A stretch of DNA of 64,000 nucleotides from Bradyrhizobium sp. S69 (GTDB lineage: Bacteria; Pseudomonadota; Alphaproteobacteria; Rhizobiales; Xanthobacteraceae), in the NCBI RefSeq assembly GCF_009766005.1, contig NZ_LMUK01000042.1, forward strand, positions 142,086 through 206,085. Reading direction: 5' to 3'. The notes below the pieces were generated by a model. It was given only the letters and a program-made list of their open reading frames with translations, ran no database searches and was not told where the DNA came from. This document shows, in pieces, positions 25,016 through 34,738 of this stretch; the first letter of the stretch is position 1, and every line of letters begins with the position of its first letter. Made by a program: the position numbers and the translations under genes.

Positions 25016-27409
25016 ATGCTCGAAAAGAACAGAGACAGTGAGGTCCATACCGACACGATCGAGCAGCCGCCGAAGGGGCTGAGCATCGCCTTCGGGCTGG
25101 AGCGCATCGGCCTGTTCGCGGTTCGGGCGCCGATCCTGTCCTGCATCATCCTCGTCGCCCTGATCGTCGGTGCGATCTTCGGCATCCAGCGCATCAAGAT
25201 CGACGATTCGCTGAGCCAGTTGTTCCGCTCCAATTCCAAGGACTACAAGCAGTACGAAGCGGAAACCAAGCGTTTTCCGGCGACCGAATTCGATGTGCTG
25301 GTCGTGGTCGAAGGCAAGACGCTGCTGGCGCGCGACAATCTGGGGAAGCTGCGCGATCTCGTCACCGACCTGCAACTGGTTGACGGCACGCGCGGCCTGA
25401 TTTCGCTGTTCTCGGCGCGGCAGGCGCCGGCGCCGGGCAAGCTGCCCGCAGCCCTGTTTCCGAGTGAGCTGCCGCAAGGTGCCGACTACGACAAATTCAT
25501 CGAGACCGTCAAAAGCAACGAGATCATTCGCGGCAAGCTGTTGTCCGAAGACGGCACCTTGGCGCTGATCGTGCTGTCGCTCGAGCCCGACGTGGTCGCA
25601 AGCAGCAAGCTCGGCAAGACGGTCGGCGATATCCGAAAGCTGATGGCCGATGATCTCAAAGGCAGCGGGCTCAACGCCGAATTGTCGGGCGTCCCCGTCA
25701 TGCAGCTCGAGATCCGCAACGCGGTCGAACGCGACGGACTGACCTACAACATCCTCGGTATCCTCGCCGGCTGTATCATCGCGATCATCTTCTTCCGCAA
25801 GTGGTCGTTCATGGTGGTGGCCGCGTTCCCGCCGATGATTGCGATCCTGCTGGCGCTCGGCGTGCTCGGATGGGCTAATTTCAATCTCAACATGTTCCTG
25901 AACGTGATGACGCCGCTGATCATGGTGATCAGTTTTTCGGACTCGATGCAGCTGACCTTCGCGGCGCGTGACCGTCTGATCGCCGGTCAGGACAAATACA
26001 CCGCGTTCAAGAACGCCGTGCTGGTGGTCGGACCGGCCTGCGTGCTCACCCACGGCACCGCTGGGATATCGTTCATCGCCCTGCAATTCTCGGATTCCGA
26101 CCTGATCCGGAAATTCGGCGAAGCGGGGCTGGCGGCGACCATCATTGCGCTGATCGCGGTGCTTTCGCTGGTGCCGGTTTTCGGGGTGCTGCTGGTGCGC
26201 AACGAAAAGCAGTTCGCCGTGAAGTTCCAGGGCGCCGACGCCGGCGTGCAGGCATTGCGCAATTTCTGCTACTGGATCGCGGTGCGCATGGTCAGCCGGC
26301 CCGGGCTGTTCAGCCTGATCGCCGTGATTTTGGTCGCGGGCCTCGGGTTTGTTTACGCCAATTTGCAGCCGCGGTACCGGCTGGCCGATCAGGTGCCGGA
26401 CAAGCAGCAGGCGGTGGCGGCAAGTGGCCGGCTCGACGCCAAGCTGACCGGCGCCAATCCGATCGACGTCCTGATCGAACTGCCCAAGGACGAAACGCTC
26501 TATTCGCCGGAGACCCTACAGACGATCGCGGATGTTCACTCGACCGTCGAAGCCGCCGCCGGCGTCGGCAACGTGTGGTCGCTGGAGACGCTGCGGCGCT
26601 GGCTTGCCGAAAAAGCCGGCAGTTCCGATGTCGCGACGTTGAAGGAATACGTCAATCTGATCCCGGAGCATCTGGTGCGACGCTTCATTTCGGCCGATCA
26701 AAAGGCGGTCGTGGTGTCGGGCCGGGTGCCGGATCTGGATTCGAGCCGGATATTGCCGGTGGTCGAAAAGCTCGATGGCGCGCTGGACAGCATCCGGACC
26801 AAGCATCCTGGATACGAGATCGCCGTCACCGGCCTTTCCGCCATTGCCGCGCGCAACAGCGCCAGCATGATCGAAAAGCTCAATCGCGGGCTGACGGTCG
26901 AGTTCGTGCTGGTCGCGGTCTTCATCGGGCTCGCGTTCCGTTCGGTGGTCGTGATGTTGTCCTGCATCCTGCCCGGCATCTTCCCGGTCGTGCTGTCGGG
27001 TACGCTGTTGTATGTTCTCGGGGAAGGGCTGCAGTTCGCCAGCGTTGTCGCGCTCACCGTGTCGTTTGGCCTGGGCCTGAGTGCGACGATCCACTTCCTC
27101 AACAGGCTGAGGCTCGAGTCGACGCCGGGCGTCAGTCCGGAACTCGCGGTCGAGCGCGCGACCGTGTTGGTTGGCCCGGCGTTGATCCTGACCACGGTGG
27201 TGCTGGCCTGCGGCCTGGTGGTGACGGTGTTTTCCGATCTGCCGTCGCTGCGCCTGTTCGGATGGCTCAGCGCGTTCGCGATGGTCTCGGCCTTGGTCGC
27301 GGACCTCTTCATCCTGCGGCCGACCGCGATGTTCCTGATCAACCTGTCGGATCGGATTCGCGGAACCGGCCGCCACGCCAAGCCGGCCGATGGGACCTCG
27401 GCATCATAG
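25016..27409 (+). CDS. RND/MMPL-family transporter-like protein near the hopanoid genes
   Basis: A 797-residue membrane protein with the twin RND layout: a span near residues 38-58, a large periplasmic loop (IDDSLSQLFRSNSKDYKQY...), six clustered spans (about 240-420), a second loop, and six more spans (about 620-785). It is of the hydrophobe/MMPL branch like HpnN, not a drug-efflux AcrB. It lies between hpnP and hpnC, in the same direction as both, and a second such protein, HpnN, lies at 37 kb. It may move a lipid between membranes. There is no adaptor or outer-membrane partner nearby. The ATG has only a weak upstream AGG. Confidence 0.88.
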   Translation: MLEKNRDSEVHTDTIEQPPKGLSIAFGLERIGLFAVRAPILSCIILVALIVGAIFGIQRIKIDDSLSQLFRSNSKDYKQYEAETKRFPATEFDVLVVVEGKTLLARDNLGKLRDLVTDLQLVDGTRGLISLFSARQAPAPGKLPAALFPSELPQGADYDKFIETVKSNEIIRGKLLSEDGTLALIVLSLEPDVVASSKLGKTVGDIRKLMADDLKGSGLNAELSGVPVMQLEIRNAVERDGLTYNILGILAGCIIAIIFFRKWSFMVVAAFPPMIAILLALGVLGWANFNLNMFLNVMTPLIMVISFSDSMQLTFAARDRLIAGQDKYTAFKNAVLVVGPACVLTHGTAGISFIALQFSDSDLIRKFGEAGLAATIIALIAVLSLVPVFGVLLVRNEKQFAVKFQGADAGVQALRNFCYWIAVRMVSRPGLFSLIAVILVAGLGFVYANLQPRYRLADQVPDKQQAVAASGRLDAKLTGANPIDVLIELPKDETLYSPETLQTIADVHSTVEAAAGVGNVWSLETLRRWLAEKAGSSDVATLKEYVNLIPEHLVRRFISADQKAVVVSGRVPDLDSSRILPVVEKLDGALDSIRTKHPGYEIAVTGLSAIAARNSASMIEKLNRGLTVEFVLVAVFIGLAFRSVVVMLSCILPGIFPVVLSGTLLYVLGEGLQFASVVALTVSFGLGLSATIHFLNRLRLESTPGVSPELAVERATVLVGPALILTTVVLACGLVVTVFSDLPSLRLFGWLSAFAMVSALVADLFILRPTAMFLINLSDRIRGTGRHAKPADGTSAS

Positions 27410-27422
27410 AGCTTGACCGGCC

Positions 27423-27467
27423 AAACAAAATCCCCGTTCCGATTTGATCGGAACGGGGATTTTGTTT
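27423..27467. terminator. Perfect 21-bp bidirectional terminator
   Basis: AAACAAAATCCCCGTTCCGAT (27423-27443) pairs perfectly with its mirror at 27447-27467 across a TTG loop. The GC stem is flanked by A on the left and T on the right, so it can stop both the rightward RND gene (ending 27409) and the leftward gene ending at 27496. Confidence 0.93.
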
Positions 27468-27495
27468 GTCGCGATGCGTTCTGGAAAAAGCGGTG

Positions 27496-27996
27496 TCAGC
27501 TCTTGACCAGGGTGATGTTCACGCCGCGGATATCGCCCTTGGAACTGATCTGAACGGTCTGTCGGTTGCCAGTGGTCCGCAAGGTCAGGTTCGCGGCAAA
27601 GCCTGAAGCCTCGACGAACACGTCGATCTGACCTCCGCCCGCGGTGCCCTGCAGATTGCCGAAAACATTCCGGCTCGCCTCGCTCCAATTGCCGGAGATG
27701 CGGTCGCCCTGGCTGGTCACGTCGCTGCTCAGGTCGAATTTGTAGCTGTCGCTGGCGCAATGCAGGCTCTGCTTCAGGTTCAGGCCGCTGCCGTTGACCT
27801 TGTAGTCGGCCTTGCATCGGATGTGTTCGGTGGTTCCGTCGGAAAGCGAAACCGTGCCGGTGCCAGACCACGATCCGTTAAAGCCCGCAAAAGGGCTCGA
27901 CTGGGCGTGGCTCGCCGACATCGACAACATCAGCGCGGCGCACACGGCCGCTGCCTTGATGGCCTGTCCAAACAAGCCGGAAACAGAAAGTTTCAT
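27496..27996 (-). CDS. Secreted hypothetical protein, 166 aa
   Basis: A Sec signal peptide (about 1-31, LMLSMSASHAQ) precedes a small beta-rich domain starting FAGFNGSWSGTGTVSLSDG and continuing with TEHIRCKADYKVNGSGLNL. Two cysteines (in IRCKADY and LHCASD) could form a disulfide. Similar periplasmic proteins are common in Bradyrhizobium, function unknown; the fold suggests a lipocalin-like or DUF-type barrel. It is convergent with the RND gene across a shared terminator. The start ATG is clear, and no longer in-frame start improves the signal peptide. Confidence 0.8.
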   Translation of the reverse strand: MKLSVSGLFGQAIKAAAVCAALMLSMSASHAQSSPFAGFNGSWSGTGTVSLSDGTTEHIRCKADYKVNGSGLNLKQSLHCASDSYKFDLSSDVTSQGDRISGNWSEASRNVFGNLQGTAGGGQIDVFVEASGFAANLTLRTTGNRQTVQISSKGDIRGVNITLVKS

Positions 27997-28515
27997 GTTG
28001 AATTTTCCCGATTAAAATTGACGCCATGTTGCAAGATTATGTCGCGCCGCACCGAAGGTTTAGTGTCGCAGTACTCTCCAAGGTTCAATGCCAAGTCGCC
28101 CGGCGTGTCGCAAAATGCCGCCGACCGGCCGTCACTGCCGGATCGTCGGCTGAAATGACACGAACCGGACGCCCTTGAATTGTATTTTTTTGCTCGGTGT
28201 TGTCAAAAAGCTTCAGATATTCACCGATTTCACGAGGGAGCGCACGGCTTAAATGGCGGCCTTTGGTCGCAAGCGGCCGGCCGTGAAAAGCTCGAAGGCA
28301 AATAGCCTTTTGATATCAAATAATTGCGAGCATTGTTGAGTTGATGCGCGGAGCCGGGTATTCGGGTTGCGGTCGCCGTAAATTTGGCCGCATTTACCAG
28401 CGCTTTTGGTTTATTCGTCGCTGCGGTTCGTGGCGCTCGCAATCTGAATCATCTTTTCGGTTCAGCACCATGCTATCCGGATAGGTATTCTCCGCGGTTA
28501 CATTGAAGGAACACG
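27997..28515. other. 519-bp intergenic region without a gene
   Basis: No open frame here resembles a protein and there is no dispersed repeat I recognise. It is comparatively AT-rich around 28170-28340 and must hold the divergent promoters of the two small secreted protein genes. No consensus promoter or operator stood out. Confidence 0.45.
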
Positions 28516-28749
28516 ATGTATAAGTTTTTTCTCGCAGTCTCCCTGCTGTCGATTTCGGTTTCCACCGGTGCGCTCGCCCAGCAGCGCAGCGGTACCGCGG
28601 ATGAGCAGGCGGCCTGCTCGCGCGATGTTCAGCGCTACTGCCGCGCGGTGATAGACCAGGGCGATTTCACCATCCTGGCCTGCCTTCAGCAAAACCGGCC
28701 GAAGATTTCGAAAGCCTGCGACCTGGTGCTGAAAAATCACGGGCAGTAG
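28516..28749 (+). CDS. Small secreted cysteine-rich protein, 77 aa
   Basis: A signal peptide (MYKFFLAVSLLSISVSTGALAQ) precedes a mature peptide of about 55 residues with four cysteines in the pattern AACSRDVQRYC ... ILACLQQNRPKISKAC. The spacing C-x7-C ... C-x10-C resembles the cysteine-rich repeat proteins of rhizobia, which probably form two disulfides in the periplasm. AAGGAAC precedes the ATG. It lies 192 bp before hpnC on the same strand, with no terminator seen between, but a link with hopanoids is only positional. Function unknown. Confidence 0.78.
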   Translation: MYKFFLAVSLLSISVSTGALAQQRSGTADEQAACSRDVQRYCRAVIDQGDFTILACLQQNRPKISKACDLVLKNHGQ

Positions 28750-28941
28750 GCCTTATCGGCATCGGGTCATCGCCGCCGCAGGCCCGTCACAGGGTTAATT
28801 TCGGACGCGGCCTGGTTTGCGAGCGATCGCAGACAGCATTGGTTTTGCCGGCGTATTCCCCTATATGGGGTTCGCGTTCCGTCCGCATGCGCGGATCATC
28901 GGTGCGCGCGAATTCACCCCGATGAATGTAGCCCGTTCTTG

Positions 28942-29820
28942 ATGACCACCGCGAGCGAACTGCGATCCGGAAAAACCCATCGCGACGAGAATTTTCCCGT
29001 CGCGTCATGGATCATTCACCGGCGTCACCGGGCGCTGATTCTCGCGTTCTATAATTTCGTCAGGACCGCGGACGACATCGCCGATCATGCGACGCTCGGC
29101 GAACGCGACAAATTGGCCTATCTCGATCTGCTCGAAGCCGAATTGCTCGGCAAGGGCGATACCCAGCCCGAGGCCGTCAATCTGCGCAACGCGCTGGCGG
29201 AACGTTCGATGCCGCCGCGCCATGCGCTCGACGTCCTGGTCGCGTTTCGGATGGATGTGACCAAGCTTCGTTACGAGAATTGGGACGAAGTGATCCACTA
29301 CTGCCGCTACTCGGCGATGCCGGTCGGGCGTTTCATGCTCGACGTCCACGGCGAGAGCATTTCGACCTGGGCTGCTTCTGACGCGCTGTGCGCCGGCCTG
29401 CAGATCAACAATCACCTTCAGGACTGCGGCAAGGATTTTCGCGATCTCAACCGCGTCTATCTCCCGCGCGATGCGCTGGCGGCAGCGGGAGCTTCGGTCG
29501 AGCAGCTTGGGCAGGCGCAGGCGCCGGCGCCGCTGTTGCAATGCTTGCATTCGCTCGCGGCGCGTACCGAGGGCCTGCTCAATGACAGCAGATCGCTGGG
29601 CGGGGAAGTCAGGGATTTTCGGCTCGGGCTAGAGATATCGGTGATCCAGAGTTTTGCCGACAGGATCGTGCGGATGCTCAAGGTGCGCGATCCCCTGAGC
29701 GAGAAGGTCCATCTCGGCCCGATCGAACTGCTGGCCCACAGCGTTGGCGGGATGGCGAGCGAGACGGCGCGTCGCGCGGTCGGTCGCCGGCCCGTGTCCA
29801 ATCCGGCGGCCGGCGCATGA
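28942..29820 (+). CDS. hpnC: HpnC, hydroxysqualene synthase
   Basis: A 292-residue trans-isoprenyl diphosphate synthase-fold protein. The first aspartate-rich region is NFVRTADDIADH and the second NNHLQDCGKDF. In the three-enzyme bacterial route HpnD makes presqualene diphosphate, HpnC converts it to hydroxysqualene, and HpnE reduces that to squalene. HpnC is first of the tightly packed hpnC-D-E-shc-G operon. A TTG immediately precedes the ATG in frame; I chose the ATG at 28942. The last four bases (ATGA) overlap the hpnD start. Confidence 0.95.
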   Translation: MTTASELRSGKTHRDENFPVASWIIHRRHRALILAFYNFVRTADDIADHATLGERDKLAYLDLLEAELLGKGDTQPEAVNLRNALAERSMPPRHALDVLVAFRMDVTKLRYENWDEVIHYCRYSAMPVGRFMLDVHGESISTWAASDALCAGLQINNHLQDCGKDFRDLNRVYLPRDALAAAGASVEQLGQAQAPAPLLQCLHSLAARTEGLLNDSRSLGGEVRDFRLGLEISVIQSFADRIVRMLKVRDPLSEKVHLGPIELLAHSVGGMASETARRAVGRRPVSNPAAGA

Positions 29821-30656
29821 CACTCGATACCGCGGTTGCCAATCCAAGCGACGGCGCGGCGGCGTCCGGCAGTTCGTTTTACGCCGCGATGCGGATATTG
29901 CCTCGCGAACAGCGCGAGGCGATGTTTCAGATCTACAGCTTTTGCCGACAGGTCGACGATATCGCCGATTCCGACGGACCGCGGCCCGAACGGCTAGCCG
30001 CGATCCAGCAATGGCGCGATGATATCGACGCGCTGTATCAGGGCCATCCACCGCCGCGGTTGCAGGATTACGTCGCCTCGGTTCGTCGCTTCAACCTGAA
30101 GCGCGAGGATTTCATCGCCATCATCGACGGCATGGAGATGGATATCCCGCAGGATATCCGTGCGCCGGATCTCGCGACGCTCGATCTGTATTGCGACCGG
30201 GTGGCGAGCGCGGTCGGACGGTTGTCGGTGCGGGTGTTCGGCCTTGCCGAGGACGACGGCATCCTGCTCGCCTATCATCTCGGTCGTGCGTTGCAATTGA
30301 CCAATATCCTGCGCGATATCGATGAGGACGCCGGCATCGGCCGGCTCTATCTGCCGCTCGAGGGCCTGCTGCATGCGGGAATAACGTCCAACGATCCGTT
30401 CAAGGTCATTGCCGATCCGGCGCTGCCGAAAGTCTGCGCGCCGCTGGTGGAGCGGGCGCGGGCGCATTTCGCCAAAGCCGACGACGTCATGCGTCGCAGT
30501 TCCCGGCGCGTGGTGCGGGCGCCGAGGATCATGTCGAAATATTATCGGGCGATTCTCGAATTGCTGGTTGTAAGAGGCTTCGCGTTGCCGCGGTCGGCAG
30601 TGCGCGTCGACAAGATGACCCGCATCGCCATTATCCTTCGCTACGCTTTCATCTGA
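29817..30656 (+). CDS. hpnD: HpnD, presqualene diphosphate synthase
   Basis: A 279-residue squalene/phytoene synthase family member. The two Mg-binding motifs are clear: CRQVDDIADSDG near 44-55 and NILRDIDEDAGIGRLYLP near 161-178. It condenses two farnesyl diphosphates to presqualene diphosphate in the cytoplasm at the membrane face. It starts within the hpnC stop codon and its own TGA shares a base with the hpnE ATG (TGATG), so the three squalene genes are translationally coupled. Related to phytoene synthase CrtB, but the context fixes the role. Confidence 0.95.
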   Translation: MTLDTAVANPSDGAAASGSSFYAAMRILPREQREAMFQIYSFCRQVDDIADSDGPRPERLAAIQQWRDDIDALYQGHPPPRLQDYVASVRRFNLKREDFIAIIDGMEMDIPQDIRAPDLATLDLYCDRVASAVGRLSVRVFGLAEDDGILLAYHLGRALQLTNILRDIDEDAGIGRLYLPLEGLLHAGITSNDPFKVIADPALPKVCAPLVERARAHFAKADDVMRRSSRRVVRAPRIMSKYYRAILELLVVRGFALPRSAVRVDKMTRIAIILRYAFI

Positions 30657-31909
30657 TGCAAAAGAACGTTCATATCATCGGCGCTGGGATTTCAGGCCTG
30701 TCGGCAGCCGTTCGGCTGGCAGGCGCGAATTACAAGGTGCACGTCCACGAGGCCACGCAACAGGCGGGCGGCCGCTGCCGGTCCTATTTCGACGCGGCGA
30801 CCAATCTCACGATCGATAACGGCAACCATCTCTTGCTCTCGGGCAACCGCCACGCGCTTGCCTATGCCAGATCGATCGGCACCGAGGCGGGGCTGGTCGG
30901 GCCGAAGCGCGCGCAATTTCCATTCGTCGATATCGCGACGGGCCGGCGCTGGCAGCTCGATCTCGGCGACGGTCGGCTGCCATTGTGGGTGTTGGACCCG
31001 GCGCGCCGGGTACCCGACACCGGTTTGCTGGATTATTTGAAGCTGGCGCCGCTGATCTGGGCGGGGCAAAGCAAGCTCGTTGGCGATACCATTCCCTGCG
31101 AGGGCACGCTCTACCAGCGGCTGGTGCAACCGCTGCTTTTGGCCGCGCTCAATGTCGATCCGCCCGAGGGATCGGCGGGGCTTGCCGGCGCGATCGTGCG
31201 GGAAACGCTGCTGGCGGGGGGACAGGCCTGCCGGCCACTGATCGCGCGCGAAGGGCTGAGCGCGGTGCTGGTCGAGCCCGCGATCAGGCTGCTGCAAGCC
31301 AAGGGCGCCAGTATCCAGTTTGGCCACGAATTGCGCGCGTTCGGCAAATCGGCCGAGCGCATCAGCGAGCTGAATTTCGGCGACGACGTGATTGCGCTCG
31401 GCGCGGACGATATGGTGGTGATGGCAGTGCCGCCGCGTCCCGCGGCCGCCTTGCTGCCGGGCCTGAAAACGCCGTCGAAATTCCGCGCCATCGTCAATGC
31501 GCATTTCCGCTTCGATCCGCCCAAGGACTTGCCTCCGATCCTCGGCGTCGTCGGGGGTCTGGTGGAATGGCTATTCGCCTTCCCGCAGCGGCTGTCGATC
31601 ACCATCAGCGGCGCCGACCGCCTGGTGGATATGCCGCGCGAGGAACTGGCGCAGGCGATTTGGCGGGATATCTGCAAGGCCGGTGGGGTGCAGGGCGAAC
31701 TGCCGCCCTGGCAGATCGTGCGCGAGCGCCGCGCGACATTCGAGGCCACGCCGGAGCAGAACGCGCTGCGGCCGGGCGCGTCGACCGCATGGAAAAACCT
31801 GTTTCTTGCCGGCGACTGGACTGATACGGGGTTGCCGGCCACCATTGAGGGATCGGTCCGGTCGGGCGATCGCGCCGCCGACCTGGTGCTTGCCTCGCGG
31901 CAGGCTTGA
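30656..31909 (+). CDS. hpnE: HpnE, FAD-dependent squalene-forming desaturase-type reductase
   Basis: A 417-residue flavoprotein of the phytoene desaturase/amine oxidase family. The Rossmann dinucleotide motif VHIIGAGISGLSAAVRLA begins at residue 5, followed by the usual HEATQQAGGRCRS, and the C-terminal FAD contact LAGDWTDTGLPATIEGSVRSG. HpnE reduces hydroxysqualene to squalene. It follows hpnD with a one-base overlap and precedes shc by 43 bp, so the product passes straight to the cyclase. Length and motifs match HpnE from other alphaproteobacteria. Confidence 0.94.
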   Translation: MQKNVHIIGAGISGLSAAVRLAGANYKVHVHEATQQAGGRCRSYFDAATNLTIDNGNHLLLSGNRHALAYARSIGTEAGLVGPKRAQFPFVDIATGRRWQLDLGDGRLPLWVLDPARRVPDTGLLDYLKLAPLIWAGQSKLVGDTIPCEGTLYQRLVQPLLLAALNVDPPEGSAGLAGAIVRETLLAGGQACRPLIAREGLSAVLVEPAIRLLQAKGASIQFGHELRAFGKSAERISELNFGDDVIALGADDMVVMAVPPRPAAALLPGLKTPSKFRAIVNAHFRFDPPKDLPPILGVVGGLVEWLFAFPQRLSITISGADRLVDMPREELAQAIWRDICKAGGVQGELPPWQIVRERRATFEATPEQNALRPGASTAWKNLFLAGDWTDTGLPATIEGSVRSGDRAADLVLASRQA

Positions 31910-31952
31910 TCGCTGATGCAACGGACGGCTCCGAGAGGGCCGGGCACGGACA

Positions 31953-33938
31953 ATGACAGGGATGTCGAGCAAAATGGCTTCCGGCACTGACAGCGTTGGC
32001 ATTGGACCCGATGCCGCTTTGGAGGCGAGCATCCAATCGGCGACCCGGGCGCTGCTCGACCTGCGGCAGGCGGACGGACATTGGGTGTTCGAGCTCGAGG
32101 CCGATTGCACCATCCCGGCCGAATATGTGCTGCTGCGCCATTATCTGGGCGAGCCGGTCGACACCGTGCTGGAAGGCAAGATCGCCAATTACCTGCGCCG
32201 GGTTCAGGGCGCGCATGGCGGCTGGCCGCTGGTGCACGAGGGCGATTTCGACATGAGCGCCAGCGTGAAGGCCTATTTCGCGCTGAAGATGATCGGCGAG
32301 CCGATCGATGCGCCGCACATGGCGCGGGCGCGCGAGGCGATCCACAGCCGCGGCGGCGCGATCCACAGCAACGTTTTCACCCGCTTCATGCTGGCGATGT
32401 TCGGGGTGCTGACCTGGCGCAGCGTGCCGGTGCTGCCGGTCGAGATCATGCTGCTGCCGATGTGGTCGCCATTCCATCTCAACAAGATTTCGTACTGGGC
32501 GCGCACCACGATCGTGCCGCTGATGGTGCTGGCGGCGCTGAAACCCCGCGCCCGGAACGCCAGCGGCGTCGGCATCGATGAATTGTTCCTGCAGCCGCCG
32601 CATTCGATCCGCATGACCGCCAAGGCGCCGCACCAAAGCTGGGGCTGGTTCCTGCTGTTCCGCGGCCTTGACAGCGTGCTGCGGGTGATCGAGCCGCTGT
32701 TTCCCAAGAAGCTGCGGGCCCGCGCCATCGACAGCGCGGTGGCGTTTGTCGAGGAACGCCTGAACGGCGAAGACGGCCTTGGCGCGATTTATCCGCCGAT
32801 GGCCAACACCGTGATGATGTACGAGGTGCTCGGCAAGCCGGCGGATTATCCGCCCCGGGCGGTGACGCGGCGGGGGCTCGACAAGCTTCTGGTGATCGGC
32901 GAACACGAGGCCTATTGCCAGCCTTGCGTGTCGCCGGTGTGGGACACGGCGCTGACCTGTCACGCGATGCTCGAAGCCGGCGGTGAAGAGGCGTTGCCTT
33001 CCGCCAAAGCTGGGCTCGACTGGCTGCTGCCGAGGCAGGTCCTGGACGTCAAAGGCGATTGGGCGGTGAAGAGCCCGAACGTCCGGCCCGGCGGCTGGGC
33101 CTTTCAATACAACAACGACTACTATCCGGATCTCGACGATACCGCCGTCGTGGTGATGGCGATGGACCGCGCGCAGCGCGCCTCGCGCAGCCACGAATTT
33201 GATACCGCGATCGCCCGCGGCCGCGAGTGGATCGAGGGCATGCAAAGCCGCGATGGCGGCTGGGCCGCGTTCGACGTCAACAATCTCGAATATTATCTCA
33301 ACAATATCCCGTTCTCGGATCACGGCGCGCTGCTCGACCCCCCGACCGAGGACGTCACGGCGCGCTGCATCTCGATGCTGGCCCAGCTCGGCGAGACCGC
33401 GCAAACCAGCAAATCGGTTGCCGACGGGGTGGACTATCTGCGGCGGACCCAGCTCGCGGAAGGGTCGTGGTATGGCCGATGGGGCCTCAATTACGTCTAC
33501 GGCACCTGGTCGGTGCTGTGCGCCCTCAATGCCGTCGGCGTGAGCCACCAGGACCCGATGATGCGCAAGGCGGCGGATTGGCTGCTGTCGATCCAGAACG
33601 CCGATGGCGGCTGGGGCGAGGATGCCACCAGCTACCGACTCGACTACAAGGGATTCGATGGCGCGCCCACCACCGCCTCGCAAACGGCATGGGCTTTGCT
33701 TGGTCTAATGGCAGTCGGCGAGGTCGAAAATCCCGCAGTTTTGCGCGGGGTGGAGTACCTAAAAAGCACACAGACCGAAAAAGGACTCTGGGACGAGCAG
33801 CGTTACACGGCAACAGGCTTTCCGCGGGTGTTTTATCTGAGATATCATGGCTATTCGAAGTTCTTTCCGCTCTGGGCGCTTGCGCGGTATCGAAATTTGA
33901 ACAGCACCAACAGCAGGGTTGTAGGGGTCGGGATGTGA
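31953..33938 (+). CDS. shc: Squalene-hopene cyclase
   Basis: A 661-residue class II triterpene cyclase (also called hpnF). The catalytic acid motif DLDDTA is at 393-398, with Asp395 aligned to the central acid of the DXDD family. Several QW repeats are visible, for example QSRDGGWAAFDV and QNADGGWGED, which brace the alpha/alpha barrels. It cyclises squalene to hopene/hopanol while embedded in one leaflet of the inner membrane. A terminal LRYHGYSKFFPLWALARY is typical of Shc. The gene ends at TGA 33936-33938, overlapped by the next gene's GTG start. Confidence 0.97.
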   Translation: MTGMSSKMASGTDSVGIGPDAALEASIQSATRALLDLRQADGHWVFELEADCTIPAEYVLLRHYLGEPVDTVLEGKIANYLRRVQGAHGGWPLVHEGDFDMSASVKAYFALKMIGEPIDAPHMARAREAIHSRGGAIHSNVFTRFMLAMFGVLTWRSVPVLPVEIMLLPMWSPFHLNKISYWARTTIVPLMVLAALKPRARNASGVGIDELFLQPPHSIRMTAKAPHQSWGWFLLFRGLDSVLRVIEPLFPKKLRARAIDSAVAFVEERLNGEDGLGAIYPPMANTVMMYEVLGKPADYPPRAVTRRGLDKLLVIGEHEAYCQPCVSPVWDTALTCHAMLEAGGEEALPSAKAGLDWLLPRQVLDVKGDWAVKSPNVRPGGWAFQYNNDYYPDLDDTAVVVMAMDRAQRASRSHEFDTAIARGREWIEGMQSRDGGWAAFDVNNLEYYLNNIPFSDHGALLDPPTEDVTARCISMLAQLGETAQTSKSVADGVDYLRRTQLAEGSWYGRWGLNYVYGTWSVLCALNAVGVSHQDPMMRKAADWLLSIQNADGGWGEDATSYRLDYKGFDGAPTTASQTAWALLGLMAVGEVENPAVLRGVEYLKSTQTEKGLWDEQRYTATGFPRVFYLRYHGYSKFFPLWALARYRNLNSTNSRVVGVGM

Positions 33939-34681
33939 ATTTGGGGGTGGGGGATGAGGTGTCCGCGGGCAATCGAGTTGACCCGCGGCCGGTGCTGATT
34001 GTGACTGGACTGGTGCAGGAGGCGCGAATCGCGGCCGGCCCGGGGATGGCGGTCATCTGCAGCAGCAGCGATCCCCGGCAATTGCGGGCGCTGCTTGCGA
34101 CGCTGGACCCCACCTCGTTCAGGGGCGTCATCAGTTTCGGCGTCGCCGGCGGGTTGGATCCCACGTTGAAATCGGGCGACATTGTGGTGGCGACGGAAGT
34201 GCTGGCCGGCGATGCGCGCTGGCTGGCCGAACTGCCGCTCAACGAGGAGCAGATCGCCAGCGTCGCGCTGAAGCGCCGACGCGTCGTCAGGGGCGGTCTG
34301 GCGGGCGTCGAACAGGTTATCGCGGCACGCGCCGGCAAGGCCGCGCTGTGGTCGGCAACCGGTGCCGCGGCGGTCGATATGGAAAGCCATATCGCAGCCG
34401 CCTATGCCGCCGAGGTGGGCCTGCCATTCGCGGCCCTGCGCGTCATCAGCGATCCCGCCAGCCGCGCGCTGCCGGCGATCGCGATGAGCGCGATCAAGCC
34501 GAACGGCGACATCGATCTGCGCAAGGTTCTGCGCGGCGTCGCGCGCAATCCGCTGTCGTTGCGCGCTTTGGTCTCCACCGGGATCGATTTCAACCGCGCA
34601 CTGCGCAGCCTGCGCGGCTGCCGAAGCTTTCTGCTGGGCGAAGAGACGTTCGCCCCCGTGGACCTCAAAGCCGCGGCATAA
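33935..34681 (+). CDS. hpnG: HpnG, adenosylhopane nucleoside phosphorylase
   Basis: A 248-residue purine/uridine phosphorylase family protein with VISFGVAGGLDPTLKSGDIV near 60-80 and AAAVDMESHIAAAYAAEVG, the usual nucleoside-binding Met-Glu. HpnG removes adenine from adenosylhopane, giving a ribosyl-hopane intermediate of bacteriohopanetetrol synthesis. The start is probably GTG 33935, overlapping the shc stop (GTGA); GTG 33947 is an alternative. It is last of the rightward operon, followed by a strong terminator, and convergent with hpnH, whose product it uses. Confidence 0.92.
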   Translation: MNLGVGDEVSAGNRVDPRPVLIVTGLVQEARIAAGPGMAVICSSSDPRQLRALLATLDPTSFRGVISFGVAGGLDPTLKSGDIVVATEVLAGDARWLAELPLNEEQIASVALKRRRVVRGGLAGVEQVIAARAGKAALWSATGAAAVDMESHIAAAYAAEVGLPFAALRVISDPASRALPAIAMSAIKPNGDIDLRKVLRGVARNPLSLRALVSTGIDFNRALRSLRGCRSFLLGEETFAPVDLKAAA

Positions 34682-34738
34682 GCTTGGCCGGCGACGCGGC
34701 ACTGGTCCGGCGCTCCAACGAAAATTGGTTCTCAAACG

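Noticed and set aside
31605..33683. 692-codon open frame antisense to shc
   Set aside because: It lies wholly over the squalene-hopene cyclase, is rich in Arg/His/Gln as expected from a shadow frame in GC-rich DNA, and shows no domain.
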